Source: a virus
DNA length: 47,687 nucleotides
Strand: one strand, 5' to 3'
Virus record (IMG/VR): IMGVR_UViG_3300037278_000662
Span: 1 to 47,687 of that record
The notes beneath the pieces were generated by a model. That model saw nothing but the letters and a program-made list of their open reading frames with translations, was not told the DNA's origin and did not search any database. Made by a program: the position numbers and the translations under genes. Below, one piece after another: positions 5,897 through 14,496 of the stretch. Numbering within the stretch: the stretch's first letter is position 1; each line of letters opens with the position of its first letter.

Positions 5897-7370
5897 AGAC
5901 CTTCTTGTTCAGAAATTACTTCTCAAACGAGAGCTGCACAAGAGGCAAGCCCGGTACAGGCTCTTGCCTTTCACGACGTACACTTTCCCGGACTATCAGG
6001 TGAACTGGCATCATGAGTTAACGTGTAATTATCTGGACGCATTCCTCAACAAAAAGATCAGAAGACTCATGATCTTTGAACCACCCAGGCACGGCAAAAG
6101 TGAGCTCACCTCGAGAAGACTTCCAGCCCTTATCCACGGACGATATCCCAATGATGAAATATTGGCCGTCAGTTACAATGCTGAACTCGCTAGTTCCATG
6201 ACCATCGACGTTCAGCGAATCATGGACAACCCACTTTACGAAGAACTCTTCCCCACGGTGAGAATTGCTAAACACTCAGGTGCTAAGTACAAAAGAACCA
6301 GTGATGAGCACGAGATTATTCCCTACCAAGATCCGGTCGACAAACTCTGGCATTGGTACACGGGATCGTACAAATCAGCTGGTGTCGGTGGATCTTTTAC
6401 TGGTCGAGGTGCCAACTGGTCACTCATTGATGACCCTATCAAAAACCGTGAGGACGCGGACTCAAAAGCTTTCAGAAACATGCTTTGGAGTTTTTACACC
6501 TCAACACTTAGAACACGGATGGAGGGTGAGGGAAGTATTCTCATAACACTCACCCGCTGGCACGATGACGACTTAGCCTCGAGACTCCTTCGTCTCGCCC
6601 AAGCCGATAAGACTGCGGACCAGTGGGTGGTTCTCAATCTCCCGGCAATCAAAGAACACGAGAGAGACTCTTACGATCCCCGAGAGATCGGTGAACCTTT
6701 GTGGCCAGATAAATTCTCCTATCAGGATCTCATGAAGATCAAAGCCATGGGAATGCGTGACTGGTCATCACTTTGGCAACAAGAGCCGACGGTTGAGGGT
6801 GGAAACATCATCAAGTCTGATCAAATCAAATATTACACGGTCCAACCAGAGAGATACGACAGAATGATTCAGTCTTGGGATTTTGCCACCAAAGACAAAG
6901 CGTCAAGTGACTTTACCGTTGGTCAGGTCTGGGGACAAAAAGGTGCCAACAAGTATCTCGTCGCTCAGTTCAGAAAACGTGCTTCATTCCCCGAGGCAGT
7001 CAAAGCCGTTCTCCAAATGAGTAAGGATTATCCACTCGCCCACAAAAAACTGATCGAGGGTAAGGCCAATGGTCCAGCGATCATTCAAACACTTAAGGAC
7101 TCAATTTCAGGTATGGTCGAGGTCGAGCCCCGTGGGGATAAAGTGGCGAGACTTAACTCGGTGGCACCAGAATTTGAATCGGGCAATGTTTATTTGCCAG
7201 ACCCATCGATTGCCCCCTGGATCGGCGATTATGTGAAAGAACTCTGTGATTTTCCTGCGGGATCAAACGATGACCAAGTCGACGGAACGAGCCAAGCCCT
7301 AGACCATCTCAGACGTGGAGGAATTCTCAGGGCCCCGATCAGTGGTCACGGGTCAGGGACGATTTACTGA
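5886..7370 (+). CDS. terL: Terminase large subunit (packaging ATPase/nuclease)
   Basis: A 494-residue protein. Walker A is EPPRHGKSE at about residues 65-73, Walker B is LIDDP at 180-184, and TRWHDDD at 223-229 fits the coupling motif. The C-terminal nuclease has D332 in SWDFA, E391 and D463 in NDDQVD as likely metal ligands. It drives DNA translocation into the prohead and cuts the concatemer. It starts at TTG 5886, overlapping terS, since the next Met is inside the ATPase core. The length is normal for the family. Confidence 0.95.
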   Translation: METKDLLVQKLLLKRELHKRQARYRLLPFTTYTFPDYQVNWHHELTCNYLDAFLNKKIRRLMIFEPPRHGKSELTSRRLPALIHGRYPNDEILAVSYNAELASSMTIDVQRIMDNPLYEELFPTVRIAKHSGAKYKRTSDEHEIIPYQDPVDKLWHWYTGSYKSAGVGGSFTGRGANWSLIDDPIKNREDADSKAFRNMLWSFYTSTLRTRMEGEGSILITLTRWHDDDLASRLLRLAQADKTADQWVVLNLPAIKEHERDSYDPREIGEPLWPDKFSYQDLMKIKAMGMRDWSSLWQQEPTVEGGNIIKSDQIKYYTVQPERYDRMIQSWDFATKDKASSDFTVGQVWGQKGANKYLVAQFRKRASFPEAVKAVLQMSKDYPLAHKKLIEGKANGPAIIQTLKDSISGMVEVEPRGDKVARLNSVAPEFESGNVYLPDPSIAPWIGDYVKELCDFPAGSNDDQVDGTSQALDHLRRGGILRAPISGHGSGTIY

Positions 7371-7409
7371 TCTTGCCCGAACCCGGTTTCACCGTTACCA
7401 TCAGGATGA

Positions 7410-8006
7410 ATGAAAAAACTATCGACGGGTTTTGTGGGCGGCTGGACCAGACAGGCTGGTGATGCCGCAAATGAAATTGAAGAACGGATGAGTAACCCCA
7501 AAGAGTTCTTACCGGACGACGGTGAGCTAGCACCGGGCCAAAATCCCAACAAGTTCGGCTTTGAACAAACCAAACACGACGACTTCAATGACGAGGCCCT
7601 CCCGTCCAAATTCAATTCTAAGGTCCAGAAATCTCTCGCCGCCGCGGGAAACGCCAAAGACCAAGCCATGCTTGATGAGCTAGACGCTGAGCAGTATCAA
7701 ATGAATGTAAAGATCAAACCGATGACCTCTCAGTTCCCGGGTGGTCCGGAGAAGTTTTACCGAAACGAGCATGGACTTTCGGCCAAGAAGAGAATGGCGG
7801 TCCATAACCAATTGCAAGAGCTTCTTGAGATGTCTGGTTTGAAGGCCAAAGTTCAACCGATTGGGAACAGAATGGCCATTTCAGTACCCACGATGGACCA
7901 TGTTGTAAAAATAGTGAATGCACTTCGCCGATCAAAAGTGTTTGATGTGGGGACTATCTTGAAAAACGACAACGGATTTGTCATTCAGGCGACTCACGCC
8001 CATTGA
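7410..8006 (+). CDS. Hypothetical virion-region protein
   Basis: A 198-residue protein 39 bases after terL, with AGGATGA as ribosome site. The N-terminal 120 residues are Asn/Pro/Asp-rich and look extended. Residues 128-198 look like a compact alpha/beta domain. The downstream 8017 protein has a similar helix-Gly-Leu/Val-Lys-strand pattern, so the two could be distantly related. It lies in the packaging/head region, so a minor virion or packaging role is likely. No family is recognised. Confidence 0.75.
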   Translation: MKKLSTGFVGGWTRQAGDAANEIEERMSNPKEFLPDDGELAPGQNPNKFGFEQTKHDDFNDEALPSKFNSKVQKSLAAAGNAKDQAMLDELDAEQYQMNVKIKPMTSQFPGGPEKFYRNEHGLSAKKRMAVHNQLQELLEMSGLKAKVQPIGNRMAISVPTMDHVVKIVNALRRSKVFDVGTILKNDNGFVIQATHAH

Positions 8007-8016
8007 AAGGACTTCC

Positions 8017-8349
8017 ATGGCCAAATCACCGGCAGATGATCCCACTATCGATCCCCACGCAACAGATCCCATGAAACTCGGGGATAATGAAAAAGCCCAC
8101 AAAGAGATCGAACGTCGAATGAGACTCACCGGCAACGAACAACTTCGTTGTAAGGCCCTGCTCGAAGCCAAGGGTGTGAAGGTCATTGAGCTCATCAAAG
8201 AAGGCATGAACCTGATCCTCAATCTCCCGGGTCAAGACGTGGCCAAGGCGAAAGCCGCACTTCAGGCCGAGGGCTATGAGATTTACAAATCAACGGTGAA
8301 TGGCCAAGAGGGTTACATCCTGTTTGAGGCCAAGGGCGATCAGAAGTGA
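8017..8349 (+). CDS. Hypothetical protein
   Basis: A 110-residue protein from ATG 8017 with AAAGGA as ribosome site. An earlier in-frame Met at 7978 overlaps the previous gene and has no ribosome site. The N-terminal 35 residues are Asp/Pro-rich; residues 40-110 look alpha/beta. It ends in a GTGA overlap with a signal-peptide-bearing fibre-like gene. Function unknown. Confidence 0.75.
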   Translation: MAKSPADDPTIDPHATDPMKLGDNEKAHKEIERRMRLTGNEQLRCKALLEAKGVKVIELIKEGMNLILNLPGQDVAKAKAALQAEGYEIYKSTVNGQEGYILFEAKGDQK

Positions 8350-9209
8350 AGATCACTCACATCCTGGCAATAGTCGTGATTACTATTGCCTCTCTTTATG
8401 CCCAGGCCGGTTACGTTGACGCCGGAAATATCCAATGCACCATTGGTCCCGGCACCATTGCCAACGGGACCGTTGTGGGAAACATCTCGGGTGGATCAAG
8501 TAACGCCGGTGCCGTAGTGCCCAGTGCTCTTTTTGATTCCGTCTTCGGTGGAACACAAGGAGACATTCTCTACCGTGGATCTTCTGTGTGGACGGTTTTG
8601 ACACCAGGAACGGCCGGTCAATATTTACAAACTGGTGGTGCCAGTGCCAATCCCTCCTGGGGTTATGCCGTCACCTCAGGCACGGCCCCTCTTTCGGTCT
8701 CGGGATCGGTCGTCAGCCTCTCGACACCACTGGCCCTCACTTACGGGGGAACCGGAAATACGACGGGTGTTGCGACCAATATCACGGCAACCTCGAACTC
8801 AACTCTGACCAGTCTTCCAAACTACATTCCTCAATTGCCGAACAACTCGGCCTACTCAACAACCGCCACCACGATCACGACAACCAATGCTGTGATCTCA
8901 GGCATGACCTACACTGCCCCAGCCCTAGGGACCTACCTCGTTACTTTTTCAGGAAACGTGACGGCCGGTTCAAACGCCGGTGCCGTTTTGACAATCGCTA
9001 TTTACGTTGGCGGATCTCAGAACACCCAGTCTCTCAGAACAATTGAACCTTATAGTTCTGCGGGATTCGCTGTTTTTACAAACTCCACAGCGGTCACCAA
9101 CGCCGTTTTTACGGCAGCGGCCGGCCAGGCAATCACTATTCAGGGGACCGCAAGTGCCGGAACTTACACGATGGGCGCCCGAGAACTCGATGTTGTGAGG
9201 CTGCAATGA
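8346..9209 (+). CDS. Fibre-like protein with Sec signal peptide and jelly-roll-like end
   Basis: A 287-residue protein from GTG 8346 (GTGA overlap). Residues 1-22 form a clear Sec signal peptide (Lys2, His5, hydrophobic ILAIVVITIASLY, then AQA). Residues 60-150 carry Gly/Thr/Ser-rich repeats typical of phage fibres (LTYGGTGNTTG). The C-terminal 110 residues resemble a C1q/TNF-like beta sandwich with GTYLVTFSGNV. It lies between terminase and portal, where head fibres are sometimes encoded. A signal peptide on a virion-type protein is unexpected. It ends in an ATGA overlap with 9206. Confidence 0.75.
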   Translation: MKITHILAIVVITIASLYAQAGYVDAGNIQCTIGPGTIANGTVVGNISGGSSNAGAVVPSALFDSVFGGTQGDILYRGSSVWTVLTPGTAGQYLQTGGASANPSWGYAVTSGTAPLSVSGSVVSLSTPLALTYGGTGNTTGVATNITATSNSTLTSLPNYIPQLPNNSAYSTTATTITTTNAVISGMTYTAPALGTYLVTFSGNVTAGSNAGAVLTIAIYVGGSQNTQSLRTIEPYSSAGFAVFTNSTAVTNAVFTAAAGQAITIQGTASAGTYTMGARELDVVRLQ

Positions 9210-9511
9210 GTACAGAACTCTATAACATTGGTGACGTCATCCCGCTCTCGTTCACCAGAAACTTAGGGTCTGGACCAATCACGGGTTTAACGGTTTCAGC
9301 AACGGTCACCAATGCAAAAACTGGTGCCGTACTTTTAGCGTCAACCAACTTGAACGAGACGGTTTCTGGCAATGGAATCTATACCTACCTCTGGACCCCG
9401 ACCGTAACAAGCAAGACAGAATGTGTGATCACCTATAACATCGGTGGGACACAATCATTTACAGAATACATGACCATCGACGACACAGATCTTAGTTCAA
9501 GGACGAGCTAA
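9206..9511 (+). CDS. Ig-like virion protein
   Basis: A 101-residue protein, almost all beta strand, with pattern TVSATVTNAKTGAVLLAST and GIYTYLWTP typical of Ig-like beta sandwiches on phage surfaces. It is the first of four adjacent genes (9206, 9533, 10814, 11326) with related folds between terL and portal. Decoration of the capsid or neck is likely. Confidence 0.65.
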   Translation: MSTELYNIGDVIPLSFTRNLGSGPITGLTVSATVTNAKTGAVLLASTNLNETVSGNGIYTYLWTPTVTSKTECVITYNIGGTQSFTEYMTIDDTDLSSRTS

Positions 9512-9532
9512 GAAACAAAAAGGAGTTTCAAC

Positions 9533-10804
9533 ATGGCGGTTCAGAAGCCCATCAGGATTTTATACCAGTCGAAAAATAAAACTACGGGCCTGACCGACGT
9601 CAAAGCCCAGTGTTATTTCAACGGTGTCGCGAAAGCCACCGGATCAGTCGGTTCTCCGATTCTTCTGACTGAAGTCGATTCAACCAACTCCCCCGGTCTT
9701 TATGAGTTGGTGATCCCTGCCGCGACTCTCACCACCTGGGGCGCACTACAAGGTCAATACAACTGTGTTGAGGGTTACATCAACTCGGCGACACAACCAG
9801 CGAGTGCTCCTTTCCGTGAAGAGGTTACGGTTGCCAACAATGATGATATTGACGTCAAACTTGGAACACCTGCGGGCGCTTCGGTTTCTGCGGACATTGC
9901 CGCGGTTCAAACAAAGTTGGGAACTCCGGCCGGTGCCTCGGTTTCTGCCGATATCGCCGCTGTCAAAACAGACACCACGGCAATTCGTGCAGACCTTGAA
10001 ACTGGATCCTCATCACTCGCCACGATTCTTTCAAACATCCAGTCCCTTCAAAATGCATCAATCGGTAACGGCGTCGGATTTGTTTTGCCCCAGATGCTCA
10101 TCCCCGTTTCTGGAACAAATACTTACAAAGTCCCGATCACCATCGTTGACAACAACGGTGCATTGATTGACCCCAATACCAACACGATCACCGTCGGTTG
10201 TTTAAACGCTGCCGGAACAGATCGCGGTTCTTACTTAGCTGGATCTTCTGGAACTCCGGCGACCGTCGTCGCAACCAGAACATCCGTTGGTCAATATTAT
10301 GTGACCGTGAATATTCCCACGACTGCAATCGAAGAAGAGTTGGTCTTTAGTTTCTCTTACATCATTGGTTCAAACTCGATGATTCGTTACGGACTCTCTC
10401 AAGTCTTGGTTGACGGTGGTGCCGCAGGTTACGCCCTTCAATCGACACTTCTTAGCGTTCAGACCGCAGTCAATACGGCCAATTCAACATTGACCAACTC
10501 GACTTACGGTCTCTCTGCACTCGATGCAATTTTGGCCAATGGAACGTATGGTCTCGCGGCCCTTGGCGCGATCTTAGGAAACGGAACTTACGGTCTTAAT
10601 GCACTTGAGTTGATTTTGACGAACGGAACTTACGGGTTGTCGGCTCTTCAGGCTTTGTTGGGCAATGCGACTTACGGACTGTCGGCACTTCAGGTTCAGG
10701 GAGCAACAACTCAGGGTGTCGGATTTACGGCTGGTCAAGATGATCTACACTCGATCTCGACATTTGTGAGAGCAAATATTTATTCCGGCGGCAGAGCCAT
10801 TTAA
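9533..10804 (+). CDS. Repeat-containing structural protein (head or neck fibre candidate)
   Basis: A 423-residue protein with a strong ribosome site (AAAAGGAG). The N-terminal 100 residues (RILYQSKNKTTGLTDVKAQC) are an Ig-like domain paralogous to the start of the 10814 protein. Two 19-residue repeats (LGTPAGASVSADIAAV) follow, then a beta domain, then five 14-residue repeats of the NGTYGLSALxAILx type, and a short C-terminal cap. Such tandem helical repeats usually form trimeric stalks. A virion fibre or decoration role is inferred from composition and position. Confidence 0.7.
   Translation: MAVQKPIRILYQSKNKTTGLTDVKAQCYFNGVAKATGSVGSPILLTEVDSTNSPGLYELVIPAATLTTWGALQGQYNCVEGYINSATQPASAPFREEVTVANNDDIDVKLGTPAGASVSADIAAVQTKLGTPAGASVSADIAAVKTDTTAIRADLETGSSSLATILSNIQSLQNASIGNGVGFVLPQMLIPVSGTNTYKVPITIVDNNGALIDPNTNTITVGCLNAAGTDRGSYLAGSSGTPATVVATRTSVGQYYVTVNIPTTAIEEELVFSFSYIIGSNSMIRYGLSQVLVDGGAAGYALQSTLLSVQTAVNTANSTLTNSTYGLSALDAILANGTYGLAALGAILGNGTYGLNALELILTNGTYGLSALQALLGNATYGLSALQVQGATTQGVGFTAGQDDLHSISTFVRANIYSGGRAI
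9857..9970 (+). repeat. 57-bp tandem repeat, two copies
   Basis: Two in-frame copies (9857-9913, 9914-9970) encode KLGTPAGASVSADIAAVxT. The nucleotide copies differ mostly at third positions, so selection acts on the protein. Confidence 0.85.
10496..10705 (+). repeat. 42-bp tandem repeat, five copies
   Basis: Five in-frame 42-bp units starting at 10496, 10538, 10580, 10622 and 10664. Each encodes Asn-x-Thr-Tyr-Gly-Leu-x-Ala-Leu plus five variable residues. The nucleotide copies are diverged, pointing to old duplication under protein-level selection. Confidence 0.9.
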
Positions 10805-10813
10805 GGTTGGACG

Positions 10814-11326
10814 TTGGGTTATTTGGGAGTTCCTTACAGAATTTTGTATCTGGCAAAAGGGTACAGAAGTGGTCTCACGGACGTCGTAGCTGTCGTCGTG
10901 AAACCGAACGGCGGAATGGTCGGTGTTTTTCCCATGCGGGAATTCCCGGCCCCGTTCACTGGTCAATATTATTACGACTACCTCAGTGGACAAGGTGACC
11001 CCCAAGGAGAGTATTTCTCTCTGGTCATCTCACCCACTGAGCAGACTCAAGACTCGGCCAGGATTTCTCTTTACAACCCCGTGCCGACCACGATTCAAGC
11101 GATCAGTCAGACCCCGGTCGCCGTCTCTGGTCTAGTTAAAACGGGATCAGTCGTGGGGTTTGTTCAGTCAGACGACGTGAGTGGGGCCACTGGAAACAAC
11201 CCATCTGTTCAAGGTGCCACGGGATCAGTCCAGGCCGTTGGACAAGTGGGTACTGACAATTTAAGTGCATCAGTTCAGAATTCACCTATCATCAATGGTG
11301 AAGTCACAACCGGAGGGATTATTTAA
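10814..11326 (+). CDS. Ig-like structural protein, paralogue of the 9533 N-terminus
   Basis: A 170-residue protein from TTG 10814, 9 bases after the previous stop. Its start (YRILYLAKGYRSGLTDVVAV) aligns with RILYQSKNKTTGLTDVKAQ of the 9533 protein, showing domain duplication. The C-terminal 60 residues are Ser/Gly/Val/Thr-rich and look like an extended tail. It ends in a TAATG overlap with 11326. Virion surface role inferred. The TTG start is chosen because nothing better lies within the conserved region. Confidence 0.65.
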   Translation: MGYLGVPYRILYLAKGYRSGLTDVVAVVVKPNGGMVGVFPMREFPAPFTGQYYYDYLSGQGDPQGEYFSLVISPTEQTQDSARISLYNPVPTTIQAISQTPVAVSGLVKTGSVVGFVQSDDVSGATGNNPSVQGATGSVQAVGQVGTDNLSASVQNSPIINGEVTTGGII

Positions 11327-11703
11327 TGGGATGCTTAGACCCGCAGCCACAAAACGCCGTGATTCAAATCATCAGGGGTGAGGACATCCCCGTCTCGGTA
11401 AGGCTCGTTGACGCCGCAACCGGACTTCCTTTTGACCTCACCAACGCCACCGAGATTGCGGCCCTCTTTTTAAACGCCGATGGAACCTACCTGACAAAAC
11501 TCTTCTCGGCTCAACAAATCTCAATCATCAGCGCCCCAGGGGGTTACTTTCAAATTCAACTCCTAGCTGCAGATACGGCCCTACTCGCTCTCTCGGCCAT
11601 TCCTGGGTTGTCGAGTTTTGAGGTTCACATCACAATCGCGGGTCTTAAAACCTACGTTCAGTTGATCAATTCCATTCAGGTTATTCAGACACTTTTTCCG
11701 TAG
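11326..11703 (+). CDS. Ig-like structural protein
   Basis: A 125-residue all-beta protein (VIQIIRGEDIPVSVRLVDAA) of the BppU or Ig-like type found next to phage head and baseplate genes. The start overlaps the previous stop by 1 base and the stop is 9 bases before the portal gene. Probably a capsid, neck or portal-associated decoration protein. Confidence 0.65.
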   Translation: MGCLDPQPQNAVIQIIRGEDIPVSVRLVDAATGLPFDLTNATEIAALFLNADGTYLTKLFSAQQISIISAPGGYFQIQLLAADTALLALSAIPGLSSFEVHITIAGLKTYVQLINSIQVIQTLFP

Positions 11704-11712
11704 GAGTCAGCC

Positions 11713-13269
11713 ATGGCAGGAAAGCCAAGCGAAGGCCAAACGATGTTGGACTGGATCGACGACGTTCCACCCAACATCAAGACCGAACTAAAAAACAGGT
11801 ACGACGAGCTGACCCACTTGGAACAAGAACAAGTTCAGATGGGTACGGCCGTACCTCAACTCTACGGATCTCTCTCAAGGTTCGTTGCCAACCCGTCCAC
11901 CGTCTCGGTTGAAACCTTCAAACGAATGCTTGATACCGACGAGACTCTTAATGCCGGGATCAATTTCATGAACCTTGCCATGATTGCCCGGTTTGGTGAG
12001 TACATTCATCCGATCCCCAAGATCCAAGCTTTCGTTCGTAAGGCCCTTGAGATGATGGAGGGCTCTTGGCACGAAAACTTAGACGAGATGCTCTCAGCAG
12101 AGTGGTCAGGTTTTAGCGTCACGGAGCAGGTGTGGAGATTCGAAGAGGATTTTGACGGGGCCCCTGCGTTTTTGCCAAAGAAGCTTGTGACTTATGCGCC
12201 GTTGACCATGGTTTTTGCGGTGAATCGTCACGGTGAGGTTTTGCCTGATGGGATTTTTCAGTACCAAAGGTTCCACAACACTTTCATGAACTCCTACGTT
12301 TATGGAATCAACAATGGAGACTTGGATGGATTTCGCCCAGACCTTTATGCTTCTGTCGGTGATTTTCCATACCCTATTCGTATCAGTGCTGATCTCACTT
12401 ACCTTACGGTCAAGATTCCGAAGGACCACGTCATCCACCTACGAGGTTCAGGAACAGGGAAATTTGATTCGCCTTACGGACGTTCGGTTTTCAGGTCGAT
12501 CTACAAAAACTGGGTCGCAAAAGACGCCTTCTTAAAAATGTGGGTCATCGCAGCCGATAGGAAGGGAACACCCCTTCTCGCGGGCTGGGCCTCACCCAAT
12601 GACACGGTTCTTCAAAACAACATGAACAACCCCAATGGTCCCGGTGTTCAGCAGATGCGTGCTGACTTGGCCATGGCGAACACCATGAAGAATCTCCACA
12701 ACACTTCTTTTGTGGTATTCCCCGGCCGCAAGGATGAGGAGTATTCTCTTGAGGCTTTCCAAACTCAAGGGGACATGAACGTCTTTAAGGACGGTGTTGA
12801 GTACTTCAACAAAGCGATCATGCGTGGTCTTCTCATTCCGCCGCTCGTCATGTCGGGTGGGGACGGTGGTGGCGCTTATTCTTTGGGCCAAGAGCACCAC
12901 AAGATTTTTCGTCAATCAATTGACGGTAAACTAAAACCTTACAAACAAGCGATCCTTCAGCAGTTCATTCGTAAGATCATCGCCTACAACTTTCCTGAGA
13001 AGGAATGGCGTGCACAAGGAATCGGTGATTTCATCGTTGAGGAGTTTGATCCTGAGGTGATGGAAAAACTGGCCAATATTTACAACACACTGACCACCGC
13101 GGGATTCATGGACCCTTCTGAGCAGGCCGACATGGATCAGGTCAGACAAAAAATGAACCTTAAACCCGGTCTAGCGAAACCCAAACTTCCTCTGATGGGA
13201 TTTGAAGAACCAGATCCTGCGGAAGAATCGACCGCTGACCAAAAACCAACCGAGCAGGACAATGAGTAA
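11713..13269 (+). CDS. Portal protein (Mu gp29/DUF935-like)
   Basis: A 518-residue protein with an acidic N-terminus, a central alpha/beta core and a long helical segment. The region YSLGQEHHKIFRQSIDGKLK at about residues 397-416 fits Mu gp29-type portals. It forms the dodecameric ring through which DNA enters and the tail attaches. Neighbours (terminase upstream, gp30-like head protein downstream) agree. The last 25 residues are acidic and probably disordered. The stop overlaps the next gene by 8 bases. Confidence 0.85.
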   Translation: MAGKPSEGQTMLDWIDDVPPNIKTELKNRYDELTHLEQEQVQMGTAVPQLYGSLSRFVANPSTVSVETFKRMLDTDETLNAGINFMNLAMIARFGEYIHPIPKIQAFVRKALEMMEGSWHENLDEMLSAEWSGFSVTEQVWRFEEDFDGAPAFLPKKLVTYAPLTMVFAVNRHGEVLPDGIFQYQRFHNTFMNSYVYGINNGDLDGFRPDLYASVGDFPYPIRISADLTYLTVKIPKDHVIHLRGSGTGKFDSPYGRSVFRSIYKNWVAKDAFLKMWVIAADRKGTPLLAGWASPNDTVLQNNMNNPNGPGVQQMRADLAMANTMKNLHNTSFVVFPGRKDEEYSLEAFQTQGDMNVFKDGVEYFNKAIMRGLLIPPLVMSGGDGGGAYSLGQEHHKIFRQSIDGKLKPYKQAILQQFIRKIIAYNFPEKEWRAQGIGDFIVEEFDPEVMEKLANIYNTLTTAGFMDPSEQADMDQVRQKMNLKPGLAKPKLPLMGFEEPDPAEESTADQKPTEQDNE

Positions 13270-13564
13270 ATACGAAGCCACCAAGTGTGAGGGCCCCATC
13301 ATTGAACCCATGAGTTTTGAGGAGTCCGAAAGGATTCATCAGTCCATGTCCAAAACCATTCTGGGATCCGCTGAAGACTTTAACCGTCTCATGCGATTTT
13401 TTGCCCAAGCCACTCAGGCCTACGCAGAGCTGGCCGGTCGCAAAAAAATTGAAGGCAAGGAAGAGGCCTTTAAGTTTTACGCTGGGATGGTGGATGGTTT
13501 AAGACTCGCGCAACAAACCATTATCGAATTCGAAGAGAAAACATTTCTTGATCCGCTCACATGA
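13262..13564 (+). CDS. Hypothetical protein between portal and minor head protein
   Basis: A 100-residue protein starting at ATG 13262 inside the portal C-terminus. It is predicted helical, with an aromatic and charged second half. An upstream in-frame start at 13202 would overlap the portal more and has no ribosome site. Function unknown; position suggests a head-assembly role. Confidence 0.65.
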   Translation: MSKYEATKCEGPIIEPMSFEESERIHQSMSKTILGSAEDFNRLMRFFAQATQAYAELAGRKKIEGKEEAFKFYAGMVDGLRLAQQTIIEFEEKTFLDPLT

Positions 13565-13633
13565 AGTGACTGGGATGGGTTGGTACCTTCCTTGCCGAGT
13601 TGGAGTCTCGGGCGGATCACCATTTAGGTGACC

Positions 13634-14488
13634 ATGAAGTGGATGAAGAAATACCAGGCTCACTCCTGGTCCATTCAAGACGATCTCATGAACAGAACCA
13701 TCAAAATGATGGAGATCATGATGTTGGGGATGCTCGAGAAGATCTCAACTGAGTATCTTGAGACCGGGTCCTACACCAAACCGTCTGATCAACAAATGTA
13801 CCTGGTTATGGAGAGGTTTTACTCCCAAGTGGTTCACAAAGCCTACGGTGTCAGTCAGGTAGTAAAGCAGGTCCAGGGGTTCAAGCCGCAGAGTGACAAA
13901 AAAAAGTTGGGCAAATTACCGTTGGGTATTCCCAATCGACTCCCGCCCTTGGTCAAGTTCTTCTCGAGCAAACGAATGTGGCCAACGATGCAGCGGCGGG
14001 GCCGGATCATTGTGGGGAAACTTCAAAAGGCCTACTTTAAGAAGCTTGATCGTAAGTTTGCCGAAATTGGTCCGGCACTTCAAAGAGGAGAAATTTCTCC
14101 TGAAGAGGTCAAAAAAGAGCTTCGCGAAGCCTGGAAAGCAACAAAAAGTCGCGTTGAAACCATTTTTCAAACAGAAACGACGAACTACTTCAACAAAGTT
14201 CAGGTCAGTTTCTTCAACGATGACGAAGACATTATTGGTTTCTTGTTCCAATCCAATCGCGATAGCTCGACCACAGACATTTGTCGCAAAAGAGACGGAC
14301 TGATCTATCGTCCAGGTACTCAATTGCTCAAAGAGAACACCCCCGCATGCCACTGGCGTTGTCGGAGTGAACTGATTCCTCTTGCAAACACTCCACAAAA
14401 CCTTAAGATGTTCAAAGACACCAATAGAGATCCAAATAAACGACGAGTTCCACCATTACCTCCGGGATGGGTGGCGGGACGGAAATAA
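13634..14488 (+). CDS. Minor head protein (Mu gp30/SPP1 gp7-like)
   Basis: A protein of about 284 residues. The C-terminal half has the family signature: an ETTNYFNK helix, then SSTTDICRKRDGLIY and NTPACHWRCRSELIP, where a Cys/His cluster ends the domain. Relatives of Mu gp30 and SPP1 gp7 bind the portal and take part in DNA ejection or head morphogenesis. ATG 13634 is preceded by AGGTGA; GTG 13628 and ATG 13643 are alternatives. A 69-base non-coding spacer precedes it. Confidence 0.8.
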   Translation: MKWMKKYQAHSWSIQDDLMNRTIKMMEIMMLGMLEKISTEYLETGSYTKPSDQQMYLVMERFYSQVVHKAYGVSQVVKQVQGFKPQSDKKKLGKLPLGIPNRLPPLVKFFSSKRMWPTMQRRGRIIVGKLQKAYFKKLDRKFAEIGPALQRGEISPEEVKKELREAWKATKSRVETIFQTETTNYFNKVQVSFFNDDEDIIGFLFQSNRDSSTTDICRKRDGLIYRPGTQLLKENTPACHWRCRSELIPLANTPQNLKMFKDTNRDPNKRRVPPLPPGWVAGRK

Positions 14489-14496
14489 GGACAGGG

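Noticed and set aside
8588-9046. 152-residue frame inside the signal-peptide fibre gene
   Set aside because: His/Asp/Arg-rich composition typical of an out-of-frame reading of Thr/Gly/Ser codons; no start signal.
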